This document shows, one piece after another, positions 49,924 to 60,744 of a stretch of DNA of 64,000 nucleotides. Position numbers and translations under genes: made by a program. Under the pieces are notes generated by a model. It was not told the DNA's origin. It ran no database searches and saw nothing but the letters and a program-made list of their open reading frames with translations. The stretch is from positions 620,001 through 684,000 of the forward strand of contig JARVLF010000017.1 in the NCBI GenBank assembly GCA_030849465.1, read 5' to 3'. The DNA comes from Moesziomyces globuligerus (taxonomy: Eukaryota; Basidiomycota; Ustilaginomycetes; Ustilaginales; Ustilaginaceae). The stretch's first letter is position 1. The number at the start of each line of letters is the position of its first letter.

Positions 49924-52900
49924 CTAAAAGGCGGGATGGCGGCAGGTGGGGCAGGTGGAGATGCGCTGGAGGAGTTGGGTGGCGCAGAGTTCGTGGAAGA
50001 TGTGGCCGCAGGGGAGGATGGCGGCGGACTGCTGTTGGCGGAACTGGGCGAGGCAGATGGAGCACTTGTCGACGCGGACGCCGACGCAGCTGAGTTTGTG
50101 TTTGACCTTGCCCTCGCGCGTGACGCGGCGCGCATCGCACTCGATGCGCCCCACCGAGAGCGAGGCGAGCTGCTCGCGCGTCGCCGCCGTCGGCTTGGCC
50201 GGCCCCAGAAACTCGCCGATCGCAGCGAGCTGCTCAAAGTGCGACCCCTCGCGCTCCAGCTGCGCCACCAGCAGGTCAAAGTCGGTCAGCCCCAGCGAAC
50301 CTTCCCGCTCCGACGCCCGACGCGGCACCGCTACCTCCCCAGTCGCCGATGCTCCCGCCTCAGCGTCCCGAGTGGGCCGAGAGGCTGGAGAAGCCGAAGA
50401 CGTCCGAGAGGCTGGAGAAGGCGGGGAGGGTGGCGAAGGCGGGGAGGGTTGAGAAGGCGGAGAGGGTGGTGCGGGTGGCGCGGATGTTGTGGGTGGAGAG
50501 GCGGTTGTCCAACGGTCTCGTGGCGGTCGGGTGGGCAATGCAGGCGGCACAGGCAACCGGCTGCGCACTGGTGCATCGTCGCTGCTCCCGATGCCCAGGC
50601 CGTGCATGGAGCGGATGGAAGCCGGCAACGTTGGCAGGGGCCGCGAGGGTGTCTGCGACGACTCGGTTACTGCGTCGGTTCGGTCGCGCGACTCACGTCT
50701 CGCCCACGCCGCCGCCTGCGCCGCCGCGATGGACGCCGAGAGCCCATTGCGGCTGGCCGAGGCGGCGATCTGTTCGGGCGTCATCAGAGGCGACTTTGGC
50801 GGCAAGCTCGGCGGCGTCTGCCCGGCGATCGCGTGCTCGCGCCTCGTCAGCGCATCCATCGCGAGCGTACGCGGCGACCTCGGCAGGCCCATGCTTCCGG
50901 CCTGCGCTTCGGGCACCGCCAGCCTCGACGCGCCCGCAGCGCCGGCTTGCGTCCAAGCCGACGCGGCCTCGTCGATCTGCCGAGCGAGAGCGTCTATCCC
51001 TTCCACCTGCATCGCTCCTTGCCCGCTGGACGCACGTTCGCCGTTCAGCCGGCGGAACGGATTGGTCTCCATCTGCCGCGGCGAGAGCATCACGGGCGGC
51101 GGCGGCGGCGGGCGTCGCTGCGCGGGACGCTCACCACCATCGCCCCCGCCGCTGTTGGTCTGCGAGAAGCGGCGCAAGACAGCAGGTGCGTCGGCATCGC
51201 CCGAACGGTCGGGCACCGGTGCAGGCCTCGCCGAGCTGGCGGGGAGCGTGAATGGCGCAGCTGCCTTTGCCGGCGACGTAGGCTGCTCCTGCTCTCTACT
51301 CGGTTGGGCCTCGAAGCGCTCGATCATGGCCGAGACTCTGTTCGCCGGAGCGCGCAGCCCCACGAGCTGTTCCGCCTCGCTGGAACCCGACTGGCTCCTT
51401 GCGACTCGGCTCGGCTCGAGAGGCGCCGGCAGCCTGCCCTGCTCGTCTGCCGGGATGTACGAGAGCCACGAGGGCGTCACGCCCGGTCCTGAGCTCGCCG
51501 AGGGCGGGAAGTGACGGGTCGCGTCCGTGATGGCGGGCAGGCGGCCGCGGGGCAACGGCGCTGCGGACGAGCGCGGGTTGACAAACGAGACGGGTCTCGC
51601 CGTCGAGGCTGCGCGCGACAGCCCCGCCGACGGTGGACCGCTCGCTTCCGCATCCGCGTTCGACCGGCCTCGGACCGCGCCCTGCCTCGACAGCCTGCTC
51701 CTCGCCGGCGGAGCCGGCGGAGCATCCCTGCTCGGCTGCGGCTCCGAGCTCGCTGCCGTCTCGGATGGTGGGTGAAGCCGACCACCGAGCTCGGCGCGGC
51801 TCATGGCGCTAGGCGGGAGCATCGAAGTCGGCCGGCCGGTCTTGGCGAGCAGCCGCTCGAGCGCAGCCAGCGAGTCGTGTCGCGACGTCGCGGGCCGCAC
51901 CTGCGCGATCTGTGCAAGCGCCTCATGCAGCGCCTTTTGCTCCGGCAGCTGCGACGATGTGGTCTTGCTTGCGCCGGAGGATGTACTCGTGCTCGATTGC
52001 CGGCGCATGGACGCCGTCCTGACCGGAATGACTTCGCTCTGGCTGGGTGGCTCGGGCTTACTGCTTTCCGATCCGCGTCGAGTGTCCACTGCGGCAGCGA
52101 CCTCCTGGTCTCTGATGCTGCGGTTCGACGCTCGGCGCTCGCTGTTCATGGGTCGCGGACCTTCCACTGCAGTCGGCACGGAGGGGGGCACTGGTGCGAC
52201 GGGCAGACTGGTTCGCAGGGCTTGCAGCGGTGTATTCTCCGAATTTGCGACCAGTGGCTGGCCAAAAAGACCCTTGAGCCTGTTCCCGACGTCGGTCCGG
52301 CTGCGTCCGTAGCCGAGCGGCTGTAAGAGCGGATCGAACGACGACCTCCTCGTTCGGGCGTCGATGCTGCCCGGCGGGCTAAAGTCTTGCGTCTTGCCGC
52401 TTAGACCTCCAATGTTGCTTGCAAAGGCAGAGGCGTGAGCTGTGGGCCGAGCTTCTGATGCTGAAGGCATCGCTTCGTCTGCGTCCGAGACATCGCGGCT
52501 GCTCGAGGTGTCCTCCTGGAACTCGCCTGCGCGCGTGTCGGCAACGCTCTCTGAATGCGACGGTGCCAGCGCAGGCTCGGACCGTTCAGGAAGCTTGCCC
52601 TTGGCCTTCAGGCTCAGGTTGCGCTTCGGCGCGTCCGATGTTCTTCCCTCGATGGGCTCCGCGTGCGATGCATCCTGACCGTCGTCGCTGGCTATGGCCA
52701 AGTTGGGAGCAGAGGAGCTGTTCCTTGCATGCACCGACCTGTGCGCGTTTGCAAATGCGTCGATCGACTCTTGGCTAGCCTTGCTAGCTCCCGAAGCGGC
52801 TTGGCGGAAAGCACGATGCTGTTCGTCGTCCTCGTCGCTGGACGAGTACTGGTCGAGCGCATCGTCCGTATCCGTCGAGTCGGACGAGTCGGAAAACGCC

Positions 52901-55404
52901 GCTCCACCTCGCGACCGTCCCAGCACGAGCGGTGGCGGCGCTTTCGGCAAGACCTCGTCCATCAAAGCCAGACTAGCAGGGTCGGGCACTTTCTGCGCTC
53001 GGCCCGAAGCTCGCCTCGCGTTGAAGGCGCCGGGCATCGTATCCTCGTCGCTCTCGTCGTCCGTGTCTGAGGTCGCTGCGGGGATGCGGAGCTGCTCGAG
53101 TCGGGCGGCGGCTTCCTCCTCGCGTCTGCGCAGTGCATCGAATGCAGCCGCTTCTTCGAGCCACTGCTCGATCGACGAGTCCGACTCGCCACCATCGTCG
53201 TCGTCGTGGTGCGAAGAGATGCTGCCGGCACGAGTGACGTGCGAAGGTTGGGCCTCATCGCCGCTTGCAGCCCTCGCATGGACGGCAGGCGGAGGCGCCG
53301 AAATCACGAACAGCGTGTCCTCGGGCCGTCGGCTGAGCGGGAGGTGCGAGTCGCTGCCGTTCCCACGAGCTCCTTGATCGAGGCGTCGGCCGACCAATCC
53401 TGCGAGCGAAGCACGGTTGCCGTTCACACGCGAGCTTGCCGCCCTGGCGCCGACGTTGGGCGTATCGGAGTTCGTCTTCCTGTGGCCCAAGATCGCATCT
53501 GAGGTGCGGGGAGCGTGACGCGAAGCGCCAACCGCCTCGGACGTGCCAGAGGCTGCGGTGCGCGACATTTGTGGGAGTCCAAGCCGCGGCTCGTTGGACA
53601 ACGTCAGGCGGCCAGTCGTGTCAGTGGCAGGCTCAAGATCGGCCACACGCTCGGTGCGGTCGGGCACAGCGGCTCGAGCTTGGAGTGCCTCTGAGCTGTC
53701 CCGGGCTTGCTGATCCTCCAGTTCCAGCAAAGTGGCAGGCGAGCTTGCAGCTTGCTCTTCAGCTGCCGGCGAATCGTGATGTTGAAGAGACGCGTCCTGG
53801 GGTACATCGGCCATTTGCTCGAGTTCGGGCTCGGTCGGTACAGCCGGTGGAGATGGCAGCGCCACGGTGGGTGTTTCCAGCTGATCGACTGCTTCCGATT
53901 GTCGAGATGCTTCGGTGGAAATGTATGGCGTGGGCTCTGCTACCTGCGCTGCTGCAGCAGGGTCTGAGGCAGCGGTGACCTCTTCCGCCTCGGCAACTGG
54001 CGTCGACGCCTCTTGTGTTTCCTGCGTTTGATCCGAGCGTGTCCGGAAAGCATCGGCACGTTCGCGCGCGACGCGGCGCTGCTGTTCCCTAAGCACCCTG
54101 ACCTCGAAGCTGAGACCATTCCGAATGTCGGCCTCCCAGGCCCTGCGCTCTTCGGTCAGCTCGATGCCCTCGTCGCCGCTGGCGGATGCTGAGCTGGCAG
54201 TCGACGCTCGGCTCGACGACCTACTGACGATGCCTCCGCCAGAGACGTCTTCTCCAGCCCCAGTTGCTGGAGGCGTCGAAGGCTCTTCCGAGGATTGGGG
54301 TCGTGCTCGAGGCGGCGGGGCGGGTTCGTCTTCCGAGTCGCTCATGAAGGGCGGTGGTGGGCTGTCGGGAATGCGAACATGTGGTTGCGGACCGATAAGC
54401 TGTGCATCGCCCGCCGCCTCTGAATGCGAAGGAGGCTGCGGCGGCGTCGGCGGTCGAGGTGCGCCCTCGGGGAAGGGAGGCGGTAGGTCGTCCGGATCAG
54501 CTTCGGTGATGTCGTTCCATACATTCTGTCGATGCATCGATGTCTGCGCAGCGGGCTGTGGCGGATGTGGACGTGATTGATCGCTCGACGCCGGGTCGGC
54601 TGGGGAAGCAAAGGCGTTCTGGCTGCGCCGCTGTGCCGCAGGTGCGCTCTCGGTGCGTGCTCGACGAGCTGGCTCATCCACATTTGCAGCGATCTGCGCG
54701 ACTGGGTGCGAAGCTCCGCCGTCATCGTCGTTGAAAGACAGCGCGCTATCCGGACGACTGATGCCGCTTGCCCTCGACGCGGGTCTGCTGGAGTCTTCGC
54801 GTGCGACCGAGGCTCTGCGTCTGCGTACTCTCGCTGCTGTGCTCGGAGAGGGTGCTGGCGGCGGTGTCTGCAAGTACGAAGTTGAGGCCAATGTTGCTGT
54901 CTGATTGCCACTGTGCGCACGTCGCATGACACTGTGCTGCCCTGGCGCAGAGAGCAGCAATCCGGTTCCTACCGCTGAGTCGTCGAGCGTAGCCTGATAG
55001 CGCCGCCCTGGATCGAGGAGCGAGGAAGTGGCTGCGAGATTGCGAGAAGTGGCCGGCGAGAGGGCGGCTTGTGTTGCACCTGCCAGCGCAGCTGCCGCAG
55101 CCTGGGCATTCTGCGCCTTGCGTTGGCGGATCTTTTGCTTCTTCTCTTTGGCCTGTTTTCGCAGCAGGTTGTCTGGCGCAGTCAGCGTGACGCGGCCAAA
55201 GTGCGACTCGAGGTTGGTGAGGTAAGGTGCATCCGAAGCCTCTACACCTCTGCCTGCTGATGCTGAAGCACCCGCGGGTGGGCCAGCTGAGACCGAGGCT
55301 GCATGCACATCAGTGGACCTGGGCAGCAGCGAGCCGGACGAATGGGCGTGGCCGGCGAGGTTGTACATGCGGGAGCGATCGGCTCTCCGTTGTGGTGGCG
55401 GCAT
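49924..55404 (-). CDS. Very long, mostly disordered protein with C-terminal RING-H2 finger
   Basis: An 1826-residue single-exon protein. Nearly all of it is disordered and rich in Ser, Ala, Pro and Arg, with acidic Ser/Asp patches. A Pro-Ser repeat (PPSPPSQPSPPSPP) lies near residue 1665. The last 45 residues form a RING-H2 finger: CSICLAQF, then PCGHIFHELC, then CPTCR, with the Cys-x-His-x2-His-x2-Cys core. A structured helical region directly before it (about 1700-1765, LGLTDFDLLVAQLEREGSHF) may be a substrate or dimer surface. It is probably an E3 ubiquitin ligase; the substrate is unknown. The stop lies only 74 bases from the DAHP synthase stop, tail to tail. Confidence 0.8.
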   Translation of the reverse strand: MPPPQRRADRSRMYNLAGHAHSSGSLLPRSTDVHAASVSAGPPAGASASAGRGVEASDAPYLTNLESHFGRVTLTAPDNLLRKQAKEKKQKIRQRKAQNAQAAAAALAGATQAALSPATSRNLAATSSLLDPGRRYQATLDDSAVGTGLLLSAPGQHSVMRRAHSGNQTATLASTSYLQTPPPAPSPSTAARVRRRRASVAREDSSRPASRASGISRPDSALSFNDDDGGASHPVAQIAANVDEPARRARTESAPAAQRRSQNAFASPADPASSDQSRPHPPQPAAQTSMHRQNVWNDITEADPDDLPPPFPEGAPRPPTPPQPPSHSEAAGDAQLIGPQPHVRIPDSPPPPFMSDSEDEPAPPPRARPQSSEEPSTPPATGAGEDVSGGGIVSRSSSRASTASSASASGDEGIELTEERRAWEADIRNGLSFEVRVLREQQRRVARERADAFRTRSDQTQETQEASTPVAEAEEVTAASDPAAAAQVAEPTPYISTEASRQSEAVDQLETPTVALPSPPAVPTEPELEQMADVPQDASLQHHDSPAAEEQAASSPATLLELEDQQARDSSEALQARAAVPDRTERVADLEPATDTTGRLTLSNEPRLGLPQMSRTAASGTSEAVGASRHAPRTSDAILGHRKTNSDTPNVGARAASSRVNGNRASLAGLVGRRLDQGARGNGSDSHLPLSRRPEDTLFVISAPPPAVHARAASGDEAQPSHVTRAGSISSHHDDDDGGESDSSIEQWLEEAAAFDALRRREEEAAARLEQLRIPAATSDTDDESDEDTMPGAFNARRASGRAQKVPDPASLALMDEVLPKAPPPLVLGRSRGGAAFSDSSDSTDTDDALDQYSSSDEDDEQHRAFRQAASGASKASQESIDAFANAHRSVHARNSSSAPNLAIASDDGQDASHAEPIEGRTSDAPKRNLSLKAKGKLPERSEPALAPSHSESVADTRAGEFQEDTSSSRDVSDADEAMPSASEARPTAHASAFASNIGGLSGKTQDFSPPGSIDARTRRSSFDPLLQPLGYGRSRTDVGNRLKGLFGQPLVANSENTPLQALRTSLPVAPVPPSVPTAVEGPRPMNSERRASNRSIRDQEVAAAVDTRRGSESSKPEPPSQSEVIPVRTASMRRQSSTSTSSGASKTTSSQLPEQKALHEALAQIAQVRPATSRHDSLAALERLLAKTGRPTSMLPPSAMSRAELGGRLHPPSETAASSEPQPSRDAPPAPPARSRLSRQGAVRGRSNADAEASGPPSAGLSRAASTARPVSFVNPRSSAAPLPRGRLPAITDATRHFPPSASSGPGVTPSWLSYIPADEQGRLPAPLEPSRVARSQSGSSEAEQLVGLRAPANRVSAMIERFEAQPSREQEQPTSPAKAAAPFTLPASSARPAPVPDRSGDADAPAVLRRFSQTNSGGGDGGERPAQRRPPPPPPVMLSPRQMETNPFRRLNGERASSGQGAMQVEGIDALARQIDEAASAWTQAGAAGASRLAVPEAQAGSMGLPRSPRTLAMDALTRREHAIAGQTPPSLPPKSPLMTPEQIAASASRNGLSASIAAAQAAAWARRESRDRTDAVTESSQTPSRPLPTLPASIRSMHGLGIGSSDDAPVRSRLPVPPALPTRPPRDRWTTASPPTTSAPPAPPSPPSQPSPPSPPSPPSPASRTSSASPASRPTRDAEAGASATGEVAVPRRASEREGSLGLTDFDLLVAQLEREGSHFEQLAAIGEFLGPAKPTAATREQLASLSVGRIECDARRVTREGKVKHKLSCVGVRVDKCSICLAQFRQQQSAAILPCGHIFHELCATQLLQRISTCPTCRHPAF

Positions 55405-56408
55405 GATCGAGGTGCTGCATCACGGACGGAGCCGTGCGCAGTGGTGGCGAAAGGGATGGCGAGCAGAGCGTGAAGCTGCTAGGTGGATGTGTATGGATCC
55501 AGGCGAGAGGATGGTGTTGCGGTGCTGATGGGGATGGCTCGAGTGGAGGCTGCAAGCGGGAGCTCGGCCGCTGGATGTTAAGTTGGACTTGCACGCCTGG
55601 CCTGGCTTGGCAAGAGCTGCACGTCTCGGCGCGGAAAACGTCACTTGGCGTTGCTTTGCAGCCGAGCATGGTGCAGTCCCAGCAGTCCCGGACAGCTGGA
55701 AGCGCAATGCTACCCAGCAGCGCCTTAGCGAGCTCAAGGCAGGCATTTGGGTCCGCAACGCTACCACATCAACTTATTATACTGTATCCTGCCTTCTCCT
55801 GAAGCCCTTGTCACCTGAACCCTGATTGGCACAAGGAACGGGCCGCCAAGGTCACATATTTTAGCCTAAGAGGTGATCAAGTCTGCGCATCTTCGACACC
55901 TCGTTTCGTTCTGTCTGTCGACTTTGCCTGGGTGAAGTCTGTACCTATGCTGCGGAAGGCACGGTGCACCAAGGAAGGTGCGAGGGCTGGATGACCAAGA
56001 TCAGCGAGGTGTGAGCTGGGCGAGGCGATGTGTGGCCCATATTCCGCAGCTGGAAGAAGTCTCGGAGGCATGGATGGACAGCCATGCGTTGGTCTACCAG
56101 CCGACCTGACTGCATTTCCTCTGGTGCAGTCATGAAAGCGTCTGCTTTGTTCAAGACGAGCTCACGAGTGTACTTAATCTTGACAGCCGATTCGGCCTAG
56201 CCTCTATCGAGCGTGCAGGGTGGACGATATCCGAATCGCGCGCGTCGCTGCTACGATGCTTCCATGCGCCGGAAGACGAGTTGCGCGGCACAAACTCAGT
56301 GCCACGACAGCGATTGCGTGCAAAAGTGGTATCGGATAAAAGAGACGAAAGAGGACCGAGGACTACAAGTACAGTACAAATCCAAAGGACCTACTGGCCA
56401 CGACGACT
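55405..56408. other. Intergenic region between RING gene and PEX13
   Basis: It holds the RING gene's promoter and the PEX13 3' region. About 1 kb with no convincing gene on either strand; frames of up to 122 codons look random. Confidence 0.5.
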
Positions 56409-57731
56409 TCAGGTGGCCTTGACTGCTGGTGGTTTAGCTGTTTGTGCGGGCAGCTTCTCGTTGTTCTCACCCGCCTTTGCTGGTGTCGTAGACGCCTTTG
56501 CGGCGCGCTCCTTTGCGGATTCTAGCGACTCGACATAGGTGCTGGGGAACCAACCGATGCGTCCGTCGCGCGTGCGGCCACGCCACCATGCGCTCTCTGC
56601 GCCCGTCTGCGGATCGTGCTTGCTGAGCACGGCGACAATGTCGTTGGGCTGCAGGCTGAGCTCGAGCGGATCCGTAGCCGGGTAGGCATACAGCGCCCGG
56701 ACAAAGGTCAACTTGCTCGGGTCGATGGCCTCGCCCGCGTCTCCTGCCGCGATCATGCCTCCGCCGTGCTGACCGGGGAGCATGCCCGCCTGAGCCGGGT
56801 TCTGACCCTGCTGCTCGAGCCTCTGGCGTTCGGCCTCCTGCTTGGCGGTGATGAAGCGCACGAGCTTGCCCATGAGGTACGGCAGGCCGATGACCGCCAT
56901 GAAGAAGACGATGAGCGGCCGCTTGCTCGGCCGAGCCGCCTTGCCCGGCTGACCGTTGGCGCCGTGCGCAGCAAACTCCTTGAACTCGCGCGCGTCGAGC
57001 TCGACGGCCGGCGCCTTACCCACGAGCCGCAGGCCGAGGTTCTTGAGGTAGCGGGCGAGCGCAAAGATGCTGAGCACCTGGCCGAGGTAGCTGCGCAGGT
57101 GGGCAAACTGATCTGCCACGCCGACCATGGCGAAGAAGCTGCTGTGCGTCGCCATGAAGGTGCTTTCGAGCATCTGCGCAAAGCCGCCAAACGCGCCTAC
57201 GATGCTGCTGATGAGTTCGAACGTCGCCTGCGTGCCGGCCTCCATGCGCTGGGTGAGCGAGACGTCTCCAGGCTGGCCGGGCATTCCGGGCATACCGCCC
57301 ATGCCCATGCCCATACCCATGCCCATGCCGTAGCCGCCGTATCCGCCGTATCCTCCGTAGCCGCCTCCGTAGCCTCCATAGCTGCCGTATCCGCCATAGC
57401 CCATGCTGCCCATGCCGCCCATGCCCCCGTAGCGCGAGTAGGGCGAGCCGTACGAGGTGCCGTAGGTGGAGCCCATGCCGCCGTAGGTAGAGCCGAGTCC
57501 GCCGACGGTGCTGCGGTAGGGCGAGTTGTAGGCGGATGTTCCATAGGCGCCCGTGCCCACGGCGCTTGCGCCGAGCGTCGATGGACGCTCAGGCAATGCG
57601 GGTGCGGATGTGGTGGTGAGTGCGGACGAGGAGGCAGCGGATGGTGCGGCGGTGGACGACATGGTGGAAGAGGAAAGGTCGGCAGCCGCACCTGCGCCTG
57701 CACGTTCCCAAGGCTTGGGAGGAGATGGCAT
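56409..57731 (-). CDS. pex13: Peroxin 13, peroxisomal docking protein
   Basis: A 440-residue protein opening MPSPPKPWERAG, the Pex13 N-terminal signature. A Tyr-Gly-rich tract (about 90-135) passes into a Gly-Met alternation. Helical and membrane segments follow (about 150-290), and the SH3 domain lies at about 342-404 (TFVRALYAYPATDPLELSLQ to GWFPSTYVESL). The tail is Lys/Ala-rich. Pex13 forms the docking/translocation machinery with Pex14 on the peroxisome membrane, and its YG-rich N-terminus has been reported to build a gel-like transport meshwork. The frame opens at 58109 but ATG 57731 gives the family start. It diverges from LIS1. Confidence 0.93.
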   Translation of the reverse strand: MPSPPKPWERAGAGAAADLSSSTMSSTAAPSAASSSALTTTSAPALPERPSTLGASAVGTGAYGTSAYNSPYRSTVGGLGSTYGGMGSTYGTSYGSPYSRYGGMGGMGSMGYGGYGSYGGYGGGYGGYGGYGGYGMGMGMGMGMGGMPGMPGQPGDVSLTQRMEAGTQATFELISSIVGAFGGFAQMLESTFMATHSSFFAMVGVADQFAHLRSYLGQVLSIFALARYLKNLGLRLVGKAPAVELDAREFKEFAAHGANGQPGKAARPSKRPLIVFFMAVIGLPYLMGKLVRFITAKQEAERQRLEQQGQNPAQAGMLPGQHGGGMIAAGDAGEAIDPSKLTFVRALYAYPATDPLELSLQPNDIVAVLSKHDPQTGAESAWWRGRTRDGRIGWFPSTYVESLESAKERAAKASTTPAKAGENNEKLPAQTAKPPAVKAT

Positions 57732-58722
57732 GGATCCAATGCGTGTCTGAGGATGGGGTGCGGTGTGCGACCTGGCACTGTGGTGGCAAGTAGGTTGTTG
57801 CACGTAAGGAATGCGGCTGTGAGGCGAAGGCGACGACTGGATGCAGTGAGGTGGCGCGAGTGTGATGTGGGTCGAGACGAGAGTGGTGGATCTCGAAGCG
57901 TGTGGGGTGGTCGCTGAGAGGCAAGATGTGTGGGTTTGATGTGTCGATTCGATGGCCAAAAGTGTGGGGCAGCCGCAGCCGCAGCCGCAGCCGCAGCCGG
58001 TCCAATCGCACAGCGACGCACAGCGGCCGAGCCAAGCTGAGTCGAACTCGCTGCTTTCGCTCGTTTCACGCCTTGGCCGAGAGGCGTCGACTGGCTGAAT
58101 TCCAGCCAATTCACATTTGGCGCTGCGATTGAGGTCACCACCGGCTAAGCTCCAGCAGCCGGCGCACCCTTGAGAGCCGGTTATCGCATGTTAAGTCACA
58201 CTAGCCAAGTGCAGCTCGAGCCAGTCGTGTGTCGGCCGGATGTGGCAATCGAACACGCAAGGTGCGGCTCGCTTTGGCTCGACGTCGGTGTTGCATTCAG
58301 ACATCCGCTCCTTGCCGCCGCTGCCGTCTCGAATCACTCACACCTCGATGATTCCCGGCCCAACGGCATCTCTGTCAGCCGCTCACAAGCTCTGGTCTCC
58401 ACCCCATCGACCACCACCGACACTCGACACCTACCCTTGAAGCGGCTCTCTGCGAAACTCGCCGTCACCAGCTCTGGTTGTGTTTCTCTTGCCTCACCTC
58501 CACAGACGATGAGCTTGGCCGGCTAGGCCCATCCATCGCCAATCGCTCCACCGCATTCGCCCACATCGTCCTGTCCACGACTTTGGCGCAGCAGCAGCAG
58601 CCGCGCACGAGCACGTCTGCGCGGTTCCTGAGGCAGCCCGCCCGTCGTCTCGCTGCTAGGTCACAAGCGGCAGACTTCTGCCACACTGCCCACTCTACCA
58701 CCTGCACAGCCGCACGCCCACC
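57732..58722. other. Divergent promoter region of PEX13 and LIS1
   Basis: About 990 bases. It contains a hexanucleotide repeat, CAGCCG x5 (57970-57999). Frames across the repeat give artificial Cys-Gly runs; no gene is accepted. Confidence 0.5.
57970..57999 (+). repeat. Hexanucleotide repeat (CAGCCG)5
   Basis: Five copies in the PEX13/LIS1 intergenic region, about 240 bases upstream of the PEX13 ATG. Confidence 0.85.
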
Positions 58723-60078
58723 ATGAGCTCGATCGGTAGCACGAGCATGCTCTCCGAGAGGCAGAAGGACGAGCTGCACAAGTCGATCCTCGACTACTTC
58801 AAGACCAATGGCCTCACCGAGTCGTACCAGGTGCTGATGCGCGAGGCGGGTCAGGACGGCTTCGTACCCGACCCCAAGGCGAAGTACGCTGGTCTGCTCG
58901 AGAAGAAGTGGACGAGCGTCATCCGGCTCCAGAAGAAGATCATGGACATGGAGACGCGCATGTCGCAGCTCCAGGAGGAGCTCGCTGCGGCGCCTTCGGC
59001 CAAGCGCTCCGCCTCGCTCAACGACTGGGTCCCGCGTGGCTCGGCGCGACACTCGATGCAGGGCCACCGCATGCCCGTCACCCGAGTCAGCTTCCACCCC
59101 GTCTTCAGCCAGCTCGCATCGGCGTCCGAGGACACGACGATCAAGCTGTGGGACTGGGAGACGGCCGAGTTCGAGCGCACGCTCAAGGGCCACACCAAGG
59201 CGGTGCACGACGTCAACTTTGACTCGAAGGGCAACTACGTCGTCTCGTGCTCCTCGGATCTCTCGATCAAGGTGTGGGATGCCAACAACGACTATCGCAA
59301 CGTCAAGACGCTGCACGGACACGATCACAGCGTCTCGTCCGTCTGCTTTCTGCCTGGCGACGATTTGCTCGTCTCGGCGAGCAGGGACAAGACGATCAAG
59401 ATCTGGGAGCTCTCGACGGGCTTCTGCACGCGCACGCTGCACGGGCATGCCGAGTGGGTGAGGTCGGCGATACCCTCGGACGATGGCAGGTGGCTCGTCA
59501 GCTGCTCCACCGACCAGACCGCACGCATCTGGGAGCTCGCCTCGGGCGAGACCAAGGTGGAGCTCCGAGGCCACGAGCACGTGGTCGAAGTGGCCGTCTT
59601 TGCGCCCGTCGCAGCCTACGCGGCGATTCGAGAGCTCGTCGGCATCACCGCGCCCAAGGATGCGTCGGCGACTGCGCCCGGGCAGTTTGTCGCGACGGGT
59701 TCGAGGGACAAGACGATTCGCATCTGGGACAGTGCCGGGCAGTGTCTCAAGACGCTGGTTGGGCACGATAATTGGGTTAGGGGCTTGGCCTTCTCGCCTA
59801 ATGGCAAGAACCTGCTCTCCGTCTCGGACGACAAGACGATGCGCATCTGGGAACTCAAGTCGGCCAGATGCACAAGGTCCGTCGAGGCGCACGCACACTT
59901 TTGCACCAGCATCGCCTGGGGTCGCGCCAAGGTCGAAGCGCAGATGCCCCCCGCTCAGGACGGAGACGCGGCGGCTCAAAACGGCCTCAACGGCCAGCAA
60001 AAGGTCTCGGAAGCTCGCACGGTCAATGTCGTAGCAACGTCGAGCGTCGATCTCTCCATCAAGATCTGGACTCCCTAA
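58723..60078 (+). CDS. lis1: LIS1/NudF/Pac1 dynein regulator
   Basis: A 451-residue protein in the LIS1 order. A LisH motif lies at about 11-43 ([19 protein letters not shown]), a coiled coil at about 62-88, and seven WD40 repeats from about 115 to the end. The repeats carry blade endings such as [32 protein letters not shown] and SIKIWTP. LIS1 binds the cytoplasmic dynein motor and promotes its assembly and loading at microtubule plus ends, and is needed for nuclear positioning in fungi. Two lineage-type inserts sit in the propeller: after residue 295 (Ala/Pro-rich) and after 400 (Gln/Asn/Ala-rich). Single exon, clear ATG. Confidence 0.95.
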   Translation: MSSIGSTSMLSERQKDELHKSILDYFKTNGLTESYQVLMREAGQDGFVPDPKAKYAGLLEKKWTSVIRLQKKIMDMETRMSQLQEELAAAPSAKRSASLNDWVPRGSARHSMQGHRMPVTRVSFHPVFSQLASASEDTTIKLWDWETAEFERTLKGHTKAVHDVNFDSKGNYVVSCSSDLSIKVWDANNDYRNVKTLHGHDHSVSSVCFLPGDDLLVSASRDKTIKIWELSTGFCTRTLHGHAEWVRSAIPSDDGRWLVSCSTDQTARIWELASGETKVELRGHEHVVEVAVFAPVAAYAAIRELVGITAPKDASATAPGQFVATGSRDKTIRIWDSAGQCLKTLVGHDNWVRGLAFSPNGKNLLSVSDDKTMRIWELKSARCTRSVEAHAHFCTSIAWGRAKVEAQMPPAQDGDAAAQNGLNGQQKVSEARTVNVVATSSVDLSIKIWTP

Positions 60079-60744
60079 CCCCAGGTCCGTCGCCAAGATG
60101 TTTACTGCACTCCCTTTTAGACAACTCGCTCTCCCCTGTTCTGGCGGCTGTTGAAGAGCCGCTACTGTCATCGTGTCTCGTTTGATACCCTCGCTCTCTT
60201 CTTTCTTGATGTCCTGTATCAGCTGTTCGTCCGGCGACATTTGTCAGACGATAATATCACACACTCGCTTTTCTTTTTCAGATCCTGCCGTCCTGAATGA
60301 TCACACTGCTTCCTCGCTTTCCAGTTGTAGCGAGGCAAGACTGCAAGAGACTCGGTCACATTGCAACCTGGCTTGACTCAGTGAGCTTCGCCAAAGCTCG
60401 AGATGTGCTGGTATGAGGCTATGGCGAGTCTTCCAGGCTAAAGCAGGGTCGACACAGGCAGAACGTCCGAGTGCCTCGGCGCGCAGCTACAATCTCAACA
60501 CCGTCGAGCTCAGAATAGCACCGACACAGCTTCCTTGCATCACATCGTCGTGTGCAGCACAATCGTCCAGTCCGTCCGCGCGCCCACTTGAAATTGTACC
60601 AGCACCAGCGTGAGACCAGTTCAAGTGCCAAGACGTCTCTGCGTCGCATTCAAGGCGAGAGCGTCACGGCACCGAACGTGCAATAGGATCGATGGATGGT
60701 ATTCAAAGCATAAAGAGGGGTAGTTGTACAAGTGCGTGGATTGT
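60079..60744. other. Convergent 3' intergenic region
   Basis: It lies between the LIS1 and WrbA-type stops. It is AT-richer than its surroundings around 60230-60300. No gene is supported. Confidence 0.5.

Noticed and set aside
49936..51492. 518-codon plus-strand open frame
   Set aside because: It is antisense to the RING-H2 protein, Arg-rich and without domain signals.
57902..58132. Frame with a Ser-Arg dipeptide run
   Set aside because: It arises from the CAGCCG repeat read in another frame.
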